Assembly: GCA_947372575.1 (NCBI GenBank)
Contig: CANBUF010000148.1
Span: 1-5,727 of the forward strand
From: Alcaligenaceae bacterium
GTDB taxonomy: Bacteria > Pseudomonadota > Gammaproteobacteria > Burkholderiales > Burkholderiaceae
Direction: 5' to 3'
Length of the DNA stretch: 5,727 nucleotides
The number at the start of each line of letters is the position of its first letter. Within the stretch, counting starts at the first letter, position 1. The position numbers and the translations under genes were made by a program. Of this stretch, positions 1-5,709 are shown piece by piece. A model generated the notes under the pieces. The model ran no database searches and was not told where the DNA came from. It saw nothing but the letters and a program-made list of their open reading frames with translations.

Positions 1-436
1 GGGACTCCAGCACGCCGAGCGACCAGCCAGCCAGGATAAAGTCCTTGACTTGGGCCGTTTTTAAAAACTCATCCATATCCCGTAAGCGACGCTTTGGATC
101 GTGTGCCTTCAGTGTCACCTCGGACTGGCCTTGCGATCGTGGATCGAAAGCCAGCACGCGAAATTGCTTCGACAGATCTTGCAGTTGTTTTTCAAAAACA
201 GCGGCTGGCATGAGCCATCCAGGTATGAATACCAGGGTGTCTGGACCCTTGCCGGCTTCAAGGTAGTGCAGGCGCACCCCGTCAGAGGATTCAAAATGAT
301 GATGCATAATCGGTCCTGCCCAAGCCAGAGTCGCGCATCCCATCGTGCATCCAATCGCGCATCTCATCGCGCATCTCATCACGCGACTTATCGCAAATAC
401 GAAAATTAACCTGACCAGTCGTGGCATGTATTGCAT
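1..436 (-). CDS. Alpha/beta hydrolase with probable signal peptide, 3' end outside window
   Basis: Partial gene: 145 codons are visible and the C-terminal part lies beyond position 1. The frame shows an alpha/beta-hydrolase N-terminal half: FESSDGVRLHYLEAG at residues 48-62, the oxyanion-loop strand LVFIPGW (68-74), FDPRSQGQS (97-105), and the nucleophile elbow GWSLG with Ser139. The Asp and His of the triad would lie outside. Residues 1-40 look like an export signal: basic MQYMPRLVR, hydrophobic LIFVFAI, then a Cys/Met/Ala-rich stretch ending LAWA before GP, a fair signal peptidase I site. The start is uncertain. ATG at 436 gives the longest form; ATG at 379 (residue 20) would give a shorter classical signal peptide; ATG at 307 (MHHHFESS) has the best ribosome site, AGGA six bases upstream, and would make a cytoplasmic enzyme. 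Related proteobacterial hydrolases often carry signal peptides, which favours a long form. Substrate unknown; esterase-like activity is a family-level guess. It is divergent from the SDR at 762. Confidence 0.75.
   Translation of the reverse strand, partial: MQYMPRLVRLIFVFAISRVMRCAMRCAIGCTMGCATLAWAGPIMHHHFESSDGVRLHYLEAGKGPDTLVFIPGWLMPAAVFEKQLQDLSKQFRVLAFDPRSQGQSEVTLKAHDPKRRLRDMDEFLKTAQVKDFILAGWSLGVLES
333..380 (-). repeat. 12-bp tandem repeat, four units, inside the signal-peptide coding region
   Basis: Read on the plus strand the units are gcgcatcccatc (333-344), gtgcatccaatc (345-356), gcgcatctcatc (357-368) and gcgcatctcatc (369-380); the last two are identical. Twelve bases is four codons, so on the minus strand the repeat keeps the frame and encodes repeating Arg/Gly-Cys-Ala/Thr-Met/Ile (residues about 20-34 of the hydrolase). 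Copy-number change would lengthen or shorten the region before the mature enzyme without a frameshift. Each unit may also provide an in-frame ATG or ATT, giving several possible starts. Confidence 0.85.
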
Positions 437-613
437 GATGGCGTGACCTGTTTGTCGATGCGTCGAGGATGCTGGGTCGACGTTTGGGGAATATGTGTGT
501 TGCAGGGACCATTTTAAGTCCGGGATCCTGCTTGCTGTTTGTAGGTGATTCGCGCGGCAAGGTGACTCAGGATTAGAGGGTATTTCCCTATGAGTTTTGG
601 TTTGACTTCTCCT

Positions 614-630
614 TATACTGGTAAGACCAC
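614..630 (+). promoter_or_regulatory. Candidate -10 hexamer fused to a GntR/FadR-type operator, upstream of SDR 762
   Basis: TATACT (614-619) matches the sigma-70 -10 consensus at five of six bases. It is joined to TGGTAAGACCA (619-629), a perfect TGGT-n3-ACCA palindrome centred at 624. This is the operator form known for FadR, LldR and PdhR type GntR proteins. The same 17 bases occur with one mismatch at 2375-2391, before the operon at 2455. A bound repressor would cover the -10 and the start point. No good -35 is found at 16-18 bp spacing, so promoter strength or activator dependence is unclear. The implied leader to the ATG at 762 is about 135 bases. Confidence 0.6.
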
Positions 631-639
631 AATGCAACT

Positions 640-707
640 TTGCCTGAACTGCAACCTTGCCCGCGCTACCACGTTGCCTGAACTATAGCCTTGACTGAAC
701 TGCAAAG
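640..707 (+). repeat. Degenerate 17-bp tandem repeat, four units, in the leader of SDR 762
   Basis: Units start at 640, 657, 674 and 691: TTGCCTGAACTGCAACC, TTGCCCGCGCTACCACG, TTGCCTGAACTATAGCC and TTGACTGAACTGCAAAG. Units 3 and 4 each match unit 1 at 14 of 17 positions; unit 2 is eroded (11 of 17) but keeps the register. The array lies between the candidate promoter at 614 and the start codon at 762. It could be a leftover of slippage, an array of regulator sites, or part of the transcript leader. Function is unknown. Confidence 0.6.
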
Positions 708-761
708 TTTCTGATGGGGCTTGATTAGATCCTTTTATATGCTTGTCTGGGAATTTGAACG

Positions 762-1535
762 ATGACTCCACAACGTCACGCCGGTCGAACTATTTTGGTG
801 ACCGGCGCTGCAAGCGGAATTGGCGCTGCGATTGCGCGCCAATATGCACAAGAGGGTGCGCATGTGGCACTCATCGATGTGAATGTCCAGGCCCTGTCAA
901 CGTTTGCTGATAGCTTATCAGGACTGCCCGGGCGTGTCGTCTGGGCGAGCGCTGATGTCTCGGACTACGAACAGTGCGCACAAGCGCACAAGCAAGTCAC
1001 CAGTCAGCTAGGCAATGCAATTGATACCCTGATTAATAATGCCGGCATTTCACCCAAAACCAATGGCAAGCCTGCGAATTTCTGGGAAATGGATCCTGCC
1101 GAATGGACCCGAGTGGTCGGGGTGAATCTGCATGGAGTCTTTAACTGGTCGAGACTGGTGACGCCAGCGATGGTCGATAAAAAATTTGGCACGATCGTCA
1201 ACATGTCGTCGGTGGCCGGTAAGTTCTTTTTGACATTTACCGCTGCACATTACGGCACAACCAAAGCTGCACTGATCGGGATGACCCGTGATCTGGCGGG
1301 TGAGTTGGGACCGCACGGGATTACGGTGAATGCGATTGCACCAGGACGGATTAATACACCACTGATGCGCACTGCTTCCCAGGAAACGAATCAGGCCATT
1401 ATTCAGCAAACTGCTCTGCGTCGTCTCGGTGAGCCAGAAGAGGTCGCCGAGATGTCTTGCTTTCTGACTGCACCGGAGAGTCGCTTTATTACCGGTCAGG
1501 TGGTCGATGTCGCCGGTGGCTGGCTGATGACCTGA
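762..1535 (+). CDS. Short-chain dehydrogenase/reductase (classical SDR, FabG-like)
   Basis: 257 residues, the usual length for a classical SDR, forming one Rossmann domain expected in the cytoplasm. The cofactor loop is TGAASGIG (14-21). Asp39 at the end of the second strand (ALIDVN) favours NAD(H) over NADP(H). NNAG lies at 92-95. The catalytic tetrad is Asn122 (VNLHG), Ser150 (NMSS), Tyr164 and Lys168 (YGTTK). PGRINTPL (194-201) and the C-terminal ITGQVVDVAGG complete the fold. The Ser150-Tyr164 spacing is one residue longer than the common 13, so the active-site loop carries a small insertion. The start ATG at 762 has GGGA at 749-752, a weak ribosome site. The gene faces the GntR gene across 9 bases and has an operator-like site upstream, so it probably belongs to that regulon. 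The reaction is reversible oxidation of a secondary alcohol or sugar-type hydroxyl; the substrate cannot be read from the sequence. Confidence 0.93.
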   Translation: MTPQRHAGRTILVTGAASGIGAAIARQYAQEGAHVALIDVNVQALSTFADSLSGLPGRVVWASADVSDYEQCAQAHKQVTSQLGNAIDTLINNAGISPKTNGKPANFWEMDPAEWTRVVGVNLHGVFNWSRLVTPAMVDKKFGTIVNMSSVAGKFFLTFTAAHYGTTKAALIGMTRDLAGELGPHGITVNAIAPGRINTPLMRTASQETNQAIIQQTALRRLGEPEEVAEMSCFLTAPESRFITGQVVDVAGGWLMT

Positions 1536-1553
1536 GGAGCTTGCTCAGGTTTT
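1531..1553 (+). terminator. Compact hairpin terminator spanning both convergent stop codons
   Basis: CCTGAG (1531-1536) pairs with CTCAGG (1544-1549) around a 7-base loop, GAGCTTG, and is followed by TTTT (1550-1553). The stem includes the TGA of the SDR (1533-1535) and, on the other strand, the TGA of the GntR gene (1547-1545). The T-run serves plus-strand transcripts; there is no matching A-run on the left, so termination of the regulator transcript here would be poor. The stem is short (6 bp) and the T-run only four bases, so strength is uncertain. Confidence 0.5.
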
Positions 1554-2255
1554 GAGATATTTAATGAGTCGTTTTTCTGCCTGATCGAGATGGTCGCGCG
1601 CCGCACGTTCGGCCTGGACCGGATCCCCGGCAGCAATCGCGTTAAAGATTGCCTGATGCTCTGCCTGGACCGCTTCAATCAAGTTGGTGTGGCGAGTTTT
1701 AGTATTGCTGCGTAAATGACGAATCATCCGGCGGGCAGTGTGTTCGAGATGCTGGCTGAGGGATTCAAAGTAAGGGTTATGCGTTGCAACCATGATGGCC
1801 TGATGGAATTCGAAGTCCTCTTCGTCGCCGAGCAGATCACTGGCAATGGCGTATTCCATGCCTAGCAGACATTTACGTATTCTCTTGAGATCGTCGGGAG
1901 TTCTGCGTGCAGCGGCCAGGCGCGTGGCGGACACTTCGATGGTTGAAATCAGTTCCATCACCTGGGTGATAGACAACTTTTCGTCAATATCGACATCCTG
2001 GATTTTGAAAGCTTCGCGAGGGTCGGGTTCAGTGACAAAGACGCCAACGCCGCGTTTGATCAAAACCAGGCCTTCGGATTTAAGTCGTGAGAGCGCCTCC
2101 CGGATCACGGGGCGACTGACGCAGAACTGTTCGCAAAGGTCGCGCTCGCTGGGCAATCGATCGCCGGATACGAGTTTTTTAGTTTGAATCAGTTGAGTAA
2201 TCTGATTAGCGATTTCATCGGGTAGATGACCTGACGCGGATGAATGGATAATCAT
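1545..2255 (-). CDS. GntR-family transcriptional regulator, FadR subfamily (FCD domain)
   Basis: 236 residues, typical for FadR-type regulators. An N-terminal winged helix (about 10-76) shows the GntR signature: GDRLPSERDLCEQF (31-44), recognition helix SRPVIREALSRL (47-58), and the wing GLVLIKRGVGVFV (62-74). A helical FCD ligand domain follows (about 95-232) with the usual metal-site residues Asp147 and His151 (DFEFH), His200 (AEHQAI) and His222 (RDHL), so a carboxylate-type effector held through a metal is plausible. Proteins of this type dimerise and bind TGGT-n3-ACCA-like palindromes; matching sites lie before its own gene, before the operon at 2455 and before the SDR at 762. Local repression lifted by a pathway metabolite is inferred. 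ATG at 2255 is the only ATG start, since an in-frame stop lies eight codons upstream of it. No Shine-Dalgarno sequence is evident (the upstream stretch is pyrimidine-rich), suggesting low expression. Confidence 0.93.
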   Translation of the reverse strand: MIIHSSASGHLPDEIANQITQLIQTKKLVSGDRLPSERDLCEQFCVSRPVIREALSRLKSEGLVLIKRGVGVFVTEPDPREAFKIQDVDIDEKLSITQVMELISTIEVSATRLAAARRTPDDLKRIRKCLLGMEYAIASDLLGDEEDFEFHQAIMVATHNPYFESLSQHLEHTARRMIRHLRSNTKTRHTNLIEAVQAEHQAIFNAIAAGDPVQAERAARDHLDQAEKRLIKYLKT

Positions 2256-2327
2256 GAGAAGCAGTAATAAGCAAGGAGACTAAAGGGTGTCATCATAAGC
2301 AAATTATCCCCCGTGCGGGCATATTAA

Positions 2328-2338
2328 GGGTAAGTCCG
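2328..2338. promoter_or_regulatory. Degenerate GntR-type operator (distal site)
   Basis: GGGTAAGTCCG carries the GGTAAGTCC core found at 2360-2368 but lacks the outer T and A. Its centre (2333) lies 31 bp from the next site, close to three helical turns. It sits about 75 bases upstream of the regulator start, where it could act in autoregulation. Weak when taken alone. Confidence 0.35.
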
Positions 2339-2357
2339 CAGGTAAAGGCTTATTATG

Positions 2358-2370
2358 CTGGTAAGTCCAG
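2358..2370. promoter_or_regulatory. GntR/FadR-type operator (middle site)
   Basis: CTGGTAAGTCCAG has perfect 4-bp outer arms (CTGG and CCAG) and one inner mismatch to TGGT-n3-ACCA. Its centre (2364) is 21 bp, two helical turns, from the operator centred at 2385. Two dimers could therefore bind on the same face of the DNA. Confidence 0.55.
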
Positions 2371-2374
2371 AATA

Positions 2375-2391
2375 TATACTGGTAATACCAC
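2375..2391 (+). promoter_or_regulatory. Candidate -10 hexamer fused to a GntR/FadR-type operator, upstream of the operon
   Basis: TATACT (2375-2380) overlaps TGGTAATACCA (2380-2390), a perfect TGGT-n3-ACCA palindrome. The 17 bases equal the module at 614-630 except for one base in the palindrome spacer. A start point near 2387 would give a leader of roughly 68 bases before the ATG at 2455. The -35 is poor: TTATTA at 2350-2355 is the nearest A/T-rich candidate, with a long 19-bp spacing. Repressor bound here would block polymerase. Confidence 0.6.
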
Positions 2392-2454
2392 GTTAAAGCA
2401 TCATATATAAACACTAATAGCAAAAATTGAATTGCTTCAAGTCAAGAGAGCGAC

Positions 2455-3252
2455 ATGATAGAAATTACAGGTAAGACCAAGCTTTACTGTATCGTTGCCG
2501 ATCCAATTCTGCAGATTAAGACGCCGCAGAATATTAATAAGATGCTTGCTGAACGTGCCATCGATGGGGTGATGGTACCTGTTCATATCCCTTCTGCGGG
2601 ACTCGCTGCCTTTATGACGGCGATGCGCGGCGTGTTGAATCTTGGGGGCATTGTCGTGACCGTCCCACACAAGACGAATATCGTTGCGCTGTGCGACGCG
2701 GTGACGCCCGCGGCAGCGACTGTGGGCGCGGTCAATGTGATTCGACGCGAAGCAGATGGCCGACTGGTGGGCGACATCCTCGATGGCAAAGGCTTTGTAG
2801 CAGGGCTTCAGAGCACAGGCATCTCGCTGCGTGGTCTGTCTGTCTACCTGGCGGGCGCAGGCGGTGCGGCGAATGCGATTGCCTTTGCACTGGCAGAGGC
2901 AGGTGTGTCCAGACTGACCATCTACAACCGAACGCCAGCAAAGGCGCAGGATATGATTGACCGAATTGCCAAAGTCTATGGCAATCTTCAAATGGATGTT
3001 GGCACATACAACCCGCAGGGTCATGATCTGGTCGTCAATGCGACCTCCCTCGGTATGGCACCGACAGATGCATTGCCACTGGATGTGACGCAGCTGACGT
3101 CTGATCAGATCGTGGCCGAAATCATCATGAAGCCTGAGCTCACACCCTTGCTCGATGCCGCACAAAAAAAGGGCTGCCGTATTCAGTATGGCTTGCCCAT
3201 GCTTCAGTGCCAAATTGGGCTCATGGCTGATTTCATGGGAATCCCAAAATAA
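2455..3252 (+). CDS. Shikimate-dehydrogenase-like oxidoreductase with altered substrate pocket
   Basis: 265 residues, AroE-length and AroE-fold. Conserved: the VTVPHK strand with the catalytic lysine Lys73, GAVN with Asn94, catalytic Asp110 in the GDILDG motif (normally GDNTDG), the dinucleotide loop GAGGAA (134-139), NRT (158-160, typical of NADP binding), and Gln253 in the YGLPMLQCQ helix. Changed: the shikimate carboxylate motif HSxSP is QIKTP (20-24), so the two serines are Ile21 and Thr23; the Asn before VT is Val67; and the Asn-Thr of GDNTDG are Ile-Leu. The hydride-transfer machinery therefore looks intact while the shikimate contacts are not. I recall a subfamily with this ADPI-Q-x-K/R-TPQ motif in proteobacterial catabolic clusters, without an assigned substrate. 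It is probably not the housekeeping aroE. GAGAG (2446-2450) precedes the ATG by four bases. First gene of a three-gene operon, coupled to the next by TAATG. Confidence 0.88.
   Translation: MIEITGKTKLYCIVADPILQIKTPQNINKMLAERAIDGVMVPVHIPSAGLAAFMTAMRGVLNLGGIVVTVPHKTNIVALCDAVTPAAATVGAVNVIRREADGRLVGDILDGKGFVAGLQSTGISLRGLSVYLAGAGGAANAIAFALAEAGVSRLTIYNRTPAKAQDMIDRIAKVYGNLQMDVGTYNPQGHDLVVNATSLGMAPTDALPLDVTQLTSDQIVAEIIMKPELTPLLDAAQKKGCRIQYGLPMLQCQIGLMADFMGIPK
2469..2479. promoter_or_regulatory. Possible intragenic operator in the first codons of the operon
   Basis: AGGTAAGACCA matches the TGGTAAGACCA operator at ten of eleven bases and lies at codons 5-9 of the AroE-like gene, 89 bp from the operator centred at 2385. 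It could act as a downstream roadblock site. However, it also encodes Thr-Gly-Lys-Thr, which I recall as common in relatives, so the match may be coincidental. Confidence 0.3.
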
Positions 3253-4862
3253 TGGAAACCTTTGATTATGTGATTGTCGGTGGCGGCACGGCAGCTTGTA
3301 TTCTCGCCAACAGACTGACTGCGGATGGACGGTATACGGTCCTGATGCTTGAGGCCGGTGGTGAACCGAAAAGCATGTGGATCAATATTCCCGCAGGCTT
3401 TACCAAGCTATTGAATGATCCGGTTTACAACTGGCGCTTTCAGACGCAACCCGAAGACAATGTGCATGGTCGAACCATTGCCGTACCCAGAGGCAAAGGG
3501 CTCGGGGGATCCAGTCTGATCAATGGCATGATTTATGTGCATGGGCAGAGCGAGGACTATGATCAATGGGCCCGTCTGGGTGCGACAGGGTGGTCGGCTA
3601 ACGACGTCGCGCCTTATTTTGCAAAACTGGAAACCTATTTGCCTGGCAAGGGCAACCGGGGCAAGACAGGTCCGATGCATATTGCCCAAGTGGCTGAGCG
3701 TTATCCGATTGCGCATGCGCTCGTCCAGGCTGCACAAGAAGACGGACAAGCACTCAATGATGACTATAACGGTGTGCGCCAGGATGGTTTTGGGTACTAC
3801 CAGGTTGCACAGAAGGGTGGTCAGCGCTGGAGTGTGGTGGATGGCTACCTCAATCCTGTTCGGCATCGTAAAAATCTGACCATTCGCACCGCGGCTCTTG
3901 TCACGCGCGTCATGGTTGAGAAGGGCCGCTGCACCGGTGTGACCTATCGGCAGAACGGACACTCACTCACAATCAATGCTCAACGCGAAGTCATTATGGC
4001 AGCTGGAGCCGTGCAGACACCCCAAATCCTTGAGCTCTCAGGGATCGGTCAGCCTGAACTGCTGCAACGTCTGGGCATTCCCCTGGTACAGGCTGCCAGC
4101 GGAGTAGGAGAAAACTACATCGATCATTTTGCGACGCGCATGAATTGGCGGGTCAAGCATACGCAAACGCTCAATGAGCTTGCGCAAGGCTGGCGAGTTG
4201 GGTTGGCCGCGTTGCAGTACTTTACTCGTCGAACAGGCATTCTCACGCTCGGGACAGGACTGGTGCATGGCTTTGTCAAGACCCGTGAAGAGATGGCGAC
4301 CCCTGACGTGCAGTACTTTTTTATGCACGCAAGCTATGCGAATGCCGCGATTCGAAAGCTCGACAACGCACCTGGGATGACGATGGGTGTGACGGGTCTG
4401 CGCCCCACCTCGCGTGGCAGTATTCATGCGCAGTCAAAGGACCCACTAGATGGACCCGCAATTTACCCGAATTTTCTCTCGACACCAGAGGATCAGCAGA
4501 CATTGGTCGATGGTATGAAAATTGCGCGTCGAATTGTCGGCCGCAATGCACTCGAACAATATATCGATCATGAAATGAGTCCTGGAAATGGTGTCCAGTC
4601 TGATGACCAGTGGCTAGATTTCGCGCGGCACAATGGTCAGACAATTTATCACCCGATTGGTACATGCCGGATGGGCTCGGACGATCAGGCAGTGGTGGAC
4701 ACGCGCTTGCGATTCAATGGGATTAGCGGTCTGCGTGTGGTCGACGCCTCGGTGATGCCTGCAATGGTGTCAGGTAATACCCAAGCTGCGGTCATGATGG
4801 TAGCCGAACGTGGCGCTGATTTGATCCTGCAAGATGCAGGTAGAAACATAAGCACGAAATAA
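3252..4862 (+). CDS. GMC-family FAD-dependent alcohol dehydrogenase (BetA-like)
   Basis: 536 residues, usual for bacterial choline-dehydrogenase-like GMC enzymes. The N-terminal FAD strand is DYVIVGGGTAA (5-15), with Ala15 in place of the last Gly of the common GxGxxG, and Glu34 in LMLEAGG to bind the ribose. GMC signature 1 is PRGKGLGGSSLINGMIYVHG (79-98); signature 2 is GAVQTPQILELSGIG (252-266). The C-terminal GMC domain has the catalytic pair His467 (YHPIGTCRMG) and Asn509 (SGNTQAA), the His/Asn arrangement of choline oxidase. Known relatives oxidise primary or secondary alcohols to aldehydes or ketones and pass electrons to oxygen, a quinone or another acceptor. No signal peptide or membrane segment is visible. 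The start ATG at 3252 shares one base with the preceding stop (TAATG) and has only a weak ribosome site, so it is probably translated by coupling. Substrate unknown. Confidence 0.93.
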   Translation: METFDYVIVGGGTAACILANRLTADGRYTVLMLEAGGEPKSMWINIPAGFTKLLNDPVYNWRFQTQPEDNVHGRTIAVPRGKGLGGSSLINGMIYVHGQSEDYDQWARLGATGWSANDVAPYFAKLETYLPGKGNRGKTGPMHIAQVAERYPIAHALVQAAQEDGQALNDDYNGVRQDGFGYYQVAQKGGQRWSVVDGYLNPVRHRKNLTIRTAALVTRVMVEKGRCTGVTYRQNGHSLTINAQREVIMAAGAVQTPQILELSGIGQPELLQRLGIPLVQAASGVGENYIDHFATRMNWRVKHTQTLNELAQGWRVGLAALQYFTRRTGILTLGTGLVHGFVKTREEMATPDVQYFFMHASYANAAIRKLDNAPGMTMGVTGLRPTSRGSIHAQSKDPLDGPAIYPNFLSTPEDQQTLVDGMKIARRIVGRNALEQYIDHEMSPGNGVQSDDQWLDFARHNGQTIYHPIGTCRMGSDDQAVVDTRLRFNGISGLRVVDASVMPAMVSGNTQAAVMMVAERGADLILQDAGRNISTK

Positions 4863-4884
4863 AAAAATCAACGCGAGGCGAGTC

Positions 4885-5709
4885 ATGGAAAATAAGATAT
4901 CCACAGGATACCCAGGAGCGCAAGGCTTTGCGAACGCGAGTTACCCGGGTCTGAATGGACGTGTCGTATTTAACACTGGCGCAGCCAATGGCATTGGCCG
5001 GGCCATGTCGCACGCCTTTGCACGGCATGGCGCCAGGCTGATGCTGCTCGATCTTAATGAAGAGGGCTTGGTTGCTGCCAAAGCGGAGTTGCTCGCCAGT
5101 TACCCCCATCTTGAAGTTGAAACAGTCGTGGCATCGATTACGGATGATGTTGCAATTGAGCAAGCGATGGCTGTAACGATTGCACGATTTAAACGTGTCG
5201 ATGTATTACTTAATAACGCTGGTGTTTCGATGAACAAACCCTCGCTTGAAGTGACGGGTGAAGAATGGCGTCGCGCCATTGATATCGATCTCTCTGGTGT
5301 TTTTTACTGTTCGCAGTCTGCCGCGCGCAGAATGGTGACGCAAGGCGGTGGTGTCATCTTGAGCACTGCCTCAATGTTCGGCCTGATCTCGGCTGCGCGC
5401 CGTGCCGCGTACTGCGCCTCCAAGGCAGCAGTGGTGTCTTTGTGCAAGACACTCGCAGTCGAATGGGCACCTTACAACATACGTGTGAACTCAATTTGTC
5501 CGGGCTACATACAGACCGCACTGGTGGAAAATCTCATCGAGCGTGGTGCGCTGGATGCCCAAGTCATTACACAGCGTACGCCTCTCAACCGTCTCGGTCG
5601 TCCTGAGGAAATTGCTGAGATGGCTTTGTTTCTTGCCTCTGATGCAGCAGCTTTCGTGACTGGCAATGCCATGGTCGCTGATGGTGGTTTTACCGCGAAC
5701 GGTTTTTGA
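4885..5709 (+). CDS. Short-chain dehydrogenase/reductase (second SDR, last operon gene in window)
   Basis: 274 residues: a classical SDR core preceded by about 22 extra residues rich in Gly, Tyr and Asn. The cofactor loop is TGAANGIG (31-38); Asp56 (LLDLN) favours NAD(H); NNAG lies at 110-113. Catalytic residues are Ser163 (STASM), Tyr176 and Lys180 (YCASK), with the standard 13-residue Ser-Tyr spacing. The tetrad Asn position is Asp135 (IDLSG), whereas the SDR at 762 has Asn there. PGYIQTAL and the C-terminal FVTGNAMVADGG are typical. GAGG (4875-4878) sits six bases before the ATG, a good ribosome site. It follows the GMC gene after 22 bases, so it is part of the same operon. It could oxidise or reduce a hydroxyl/carbonyl generated by its neighbours. 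It is clearly divergent from the other SDR, so it is not a recent duplicate. Whether the operon continues past 5727 cannot be seen. Confidence 0.93.
   Translation: MENKISTGYPGAQGFANASYPGLNGRVVFNTGAANGIGRAMSHAFARHGARLMLLDLNEEGLVAAKAELLASYPHLEVETVVASITDDVAIEQAMAVTIARFKRVDVLLNNAGVSMNKPSLEVTGEEWRRAIDIDLSGVFYCSQSAARRMVTQGGGVILSTASMFGLISAARRAAYCASKAAVVSLCKTLAVEWAPYNIRVNSICPGYIQTALVENLIERGALDAQVITQRTPLNRLGRPEEIAEMALFLASDAAAFVTGNAMVADGGFTANGF

Larger units (their letters stand above)
437..761. other. Intergenic control region between hydrolase and SDR
   Basis: There is no convincing gene in these 325 bases; the frames that stay open have no family signature. The right half holds a candidate -10/operator module (614-630) and a 17-bp tandem repeat (640-707). 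The left half contains two small inverted repeats of unknown meaning: GGAC-n8-GTCC at 507-522 and AGGG-n5-CCCT at 577-589. I see no convincing -35/-10 pair for the minus-strand hydrolase. Confidence 0.6.

Noticed and set aside
291..560. Minus-strand open frame of 89 codons covering the hydrolase upstream region
   Set aside because: No family signature; it overlaps the better-supported hydrolase frame, and its repeated MRDE/MRDW residues come from reading the 12-bp repeat in another frame.
602..619. TTGACT followed by TATACT as a -35/-10 promoter pair
   Set aside because: Only 6 bp separate them, far from the 16-18 bp required; TTGACT cannot be the -35 for this -10.
2310..2319. Small inverted repeat CCCGTGCGGG in the divergent region
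   Set aside because: The 4-bp arms with a 2-base loop and no T-run are too small for a terminator, and it does not resemble the GntR sites.
2437..3213. Long minus-strand open frame of 258 codons opposite the AroE-like gene
   Set aside because: Its composition (rich in Cys, His, Arg) and lack of any domain mark it as the antisense shadow of the real gene.
4773..4781. GGTAATACC, the operator core, inside the GMC gene
   Set aside because: It encodes Gly-Asn-Thr of the conserved active-site motif SGNTQ, lacks the outer T and A of the palindrome, and lies deep in a coding region; most likely coincidence.
762..5709. The two SDR genes as a recent tandem duplication
   Set aside because: They share only the general SDR motifs; lengths, N-termini and the tetrad Asn/Asp position differ, so they are distant paralogues.
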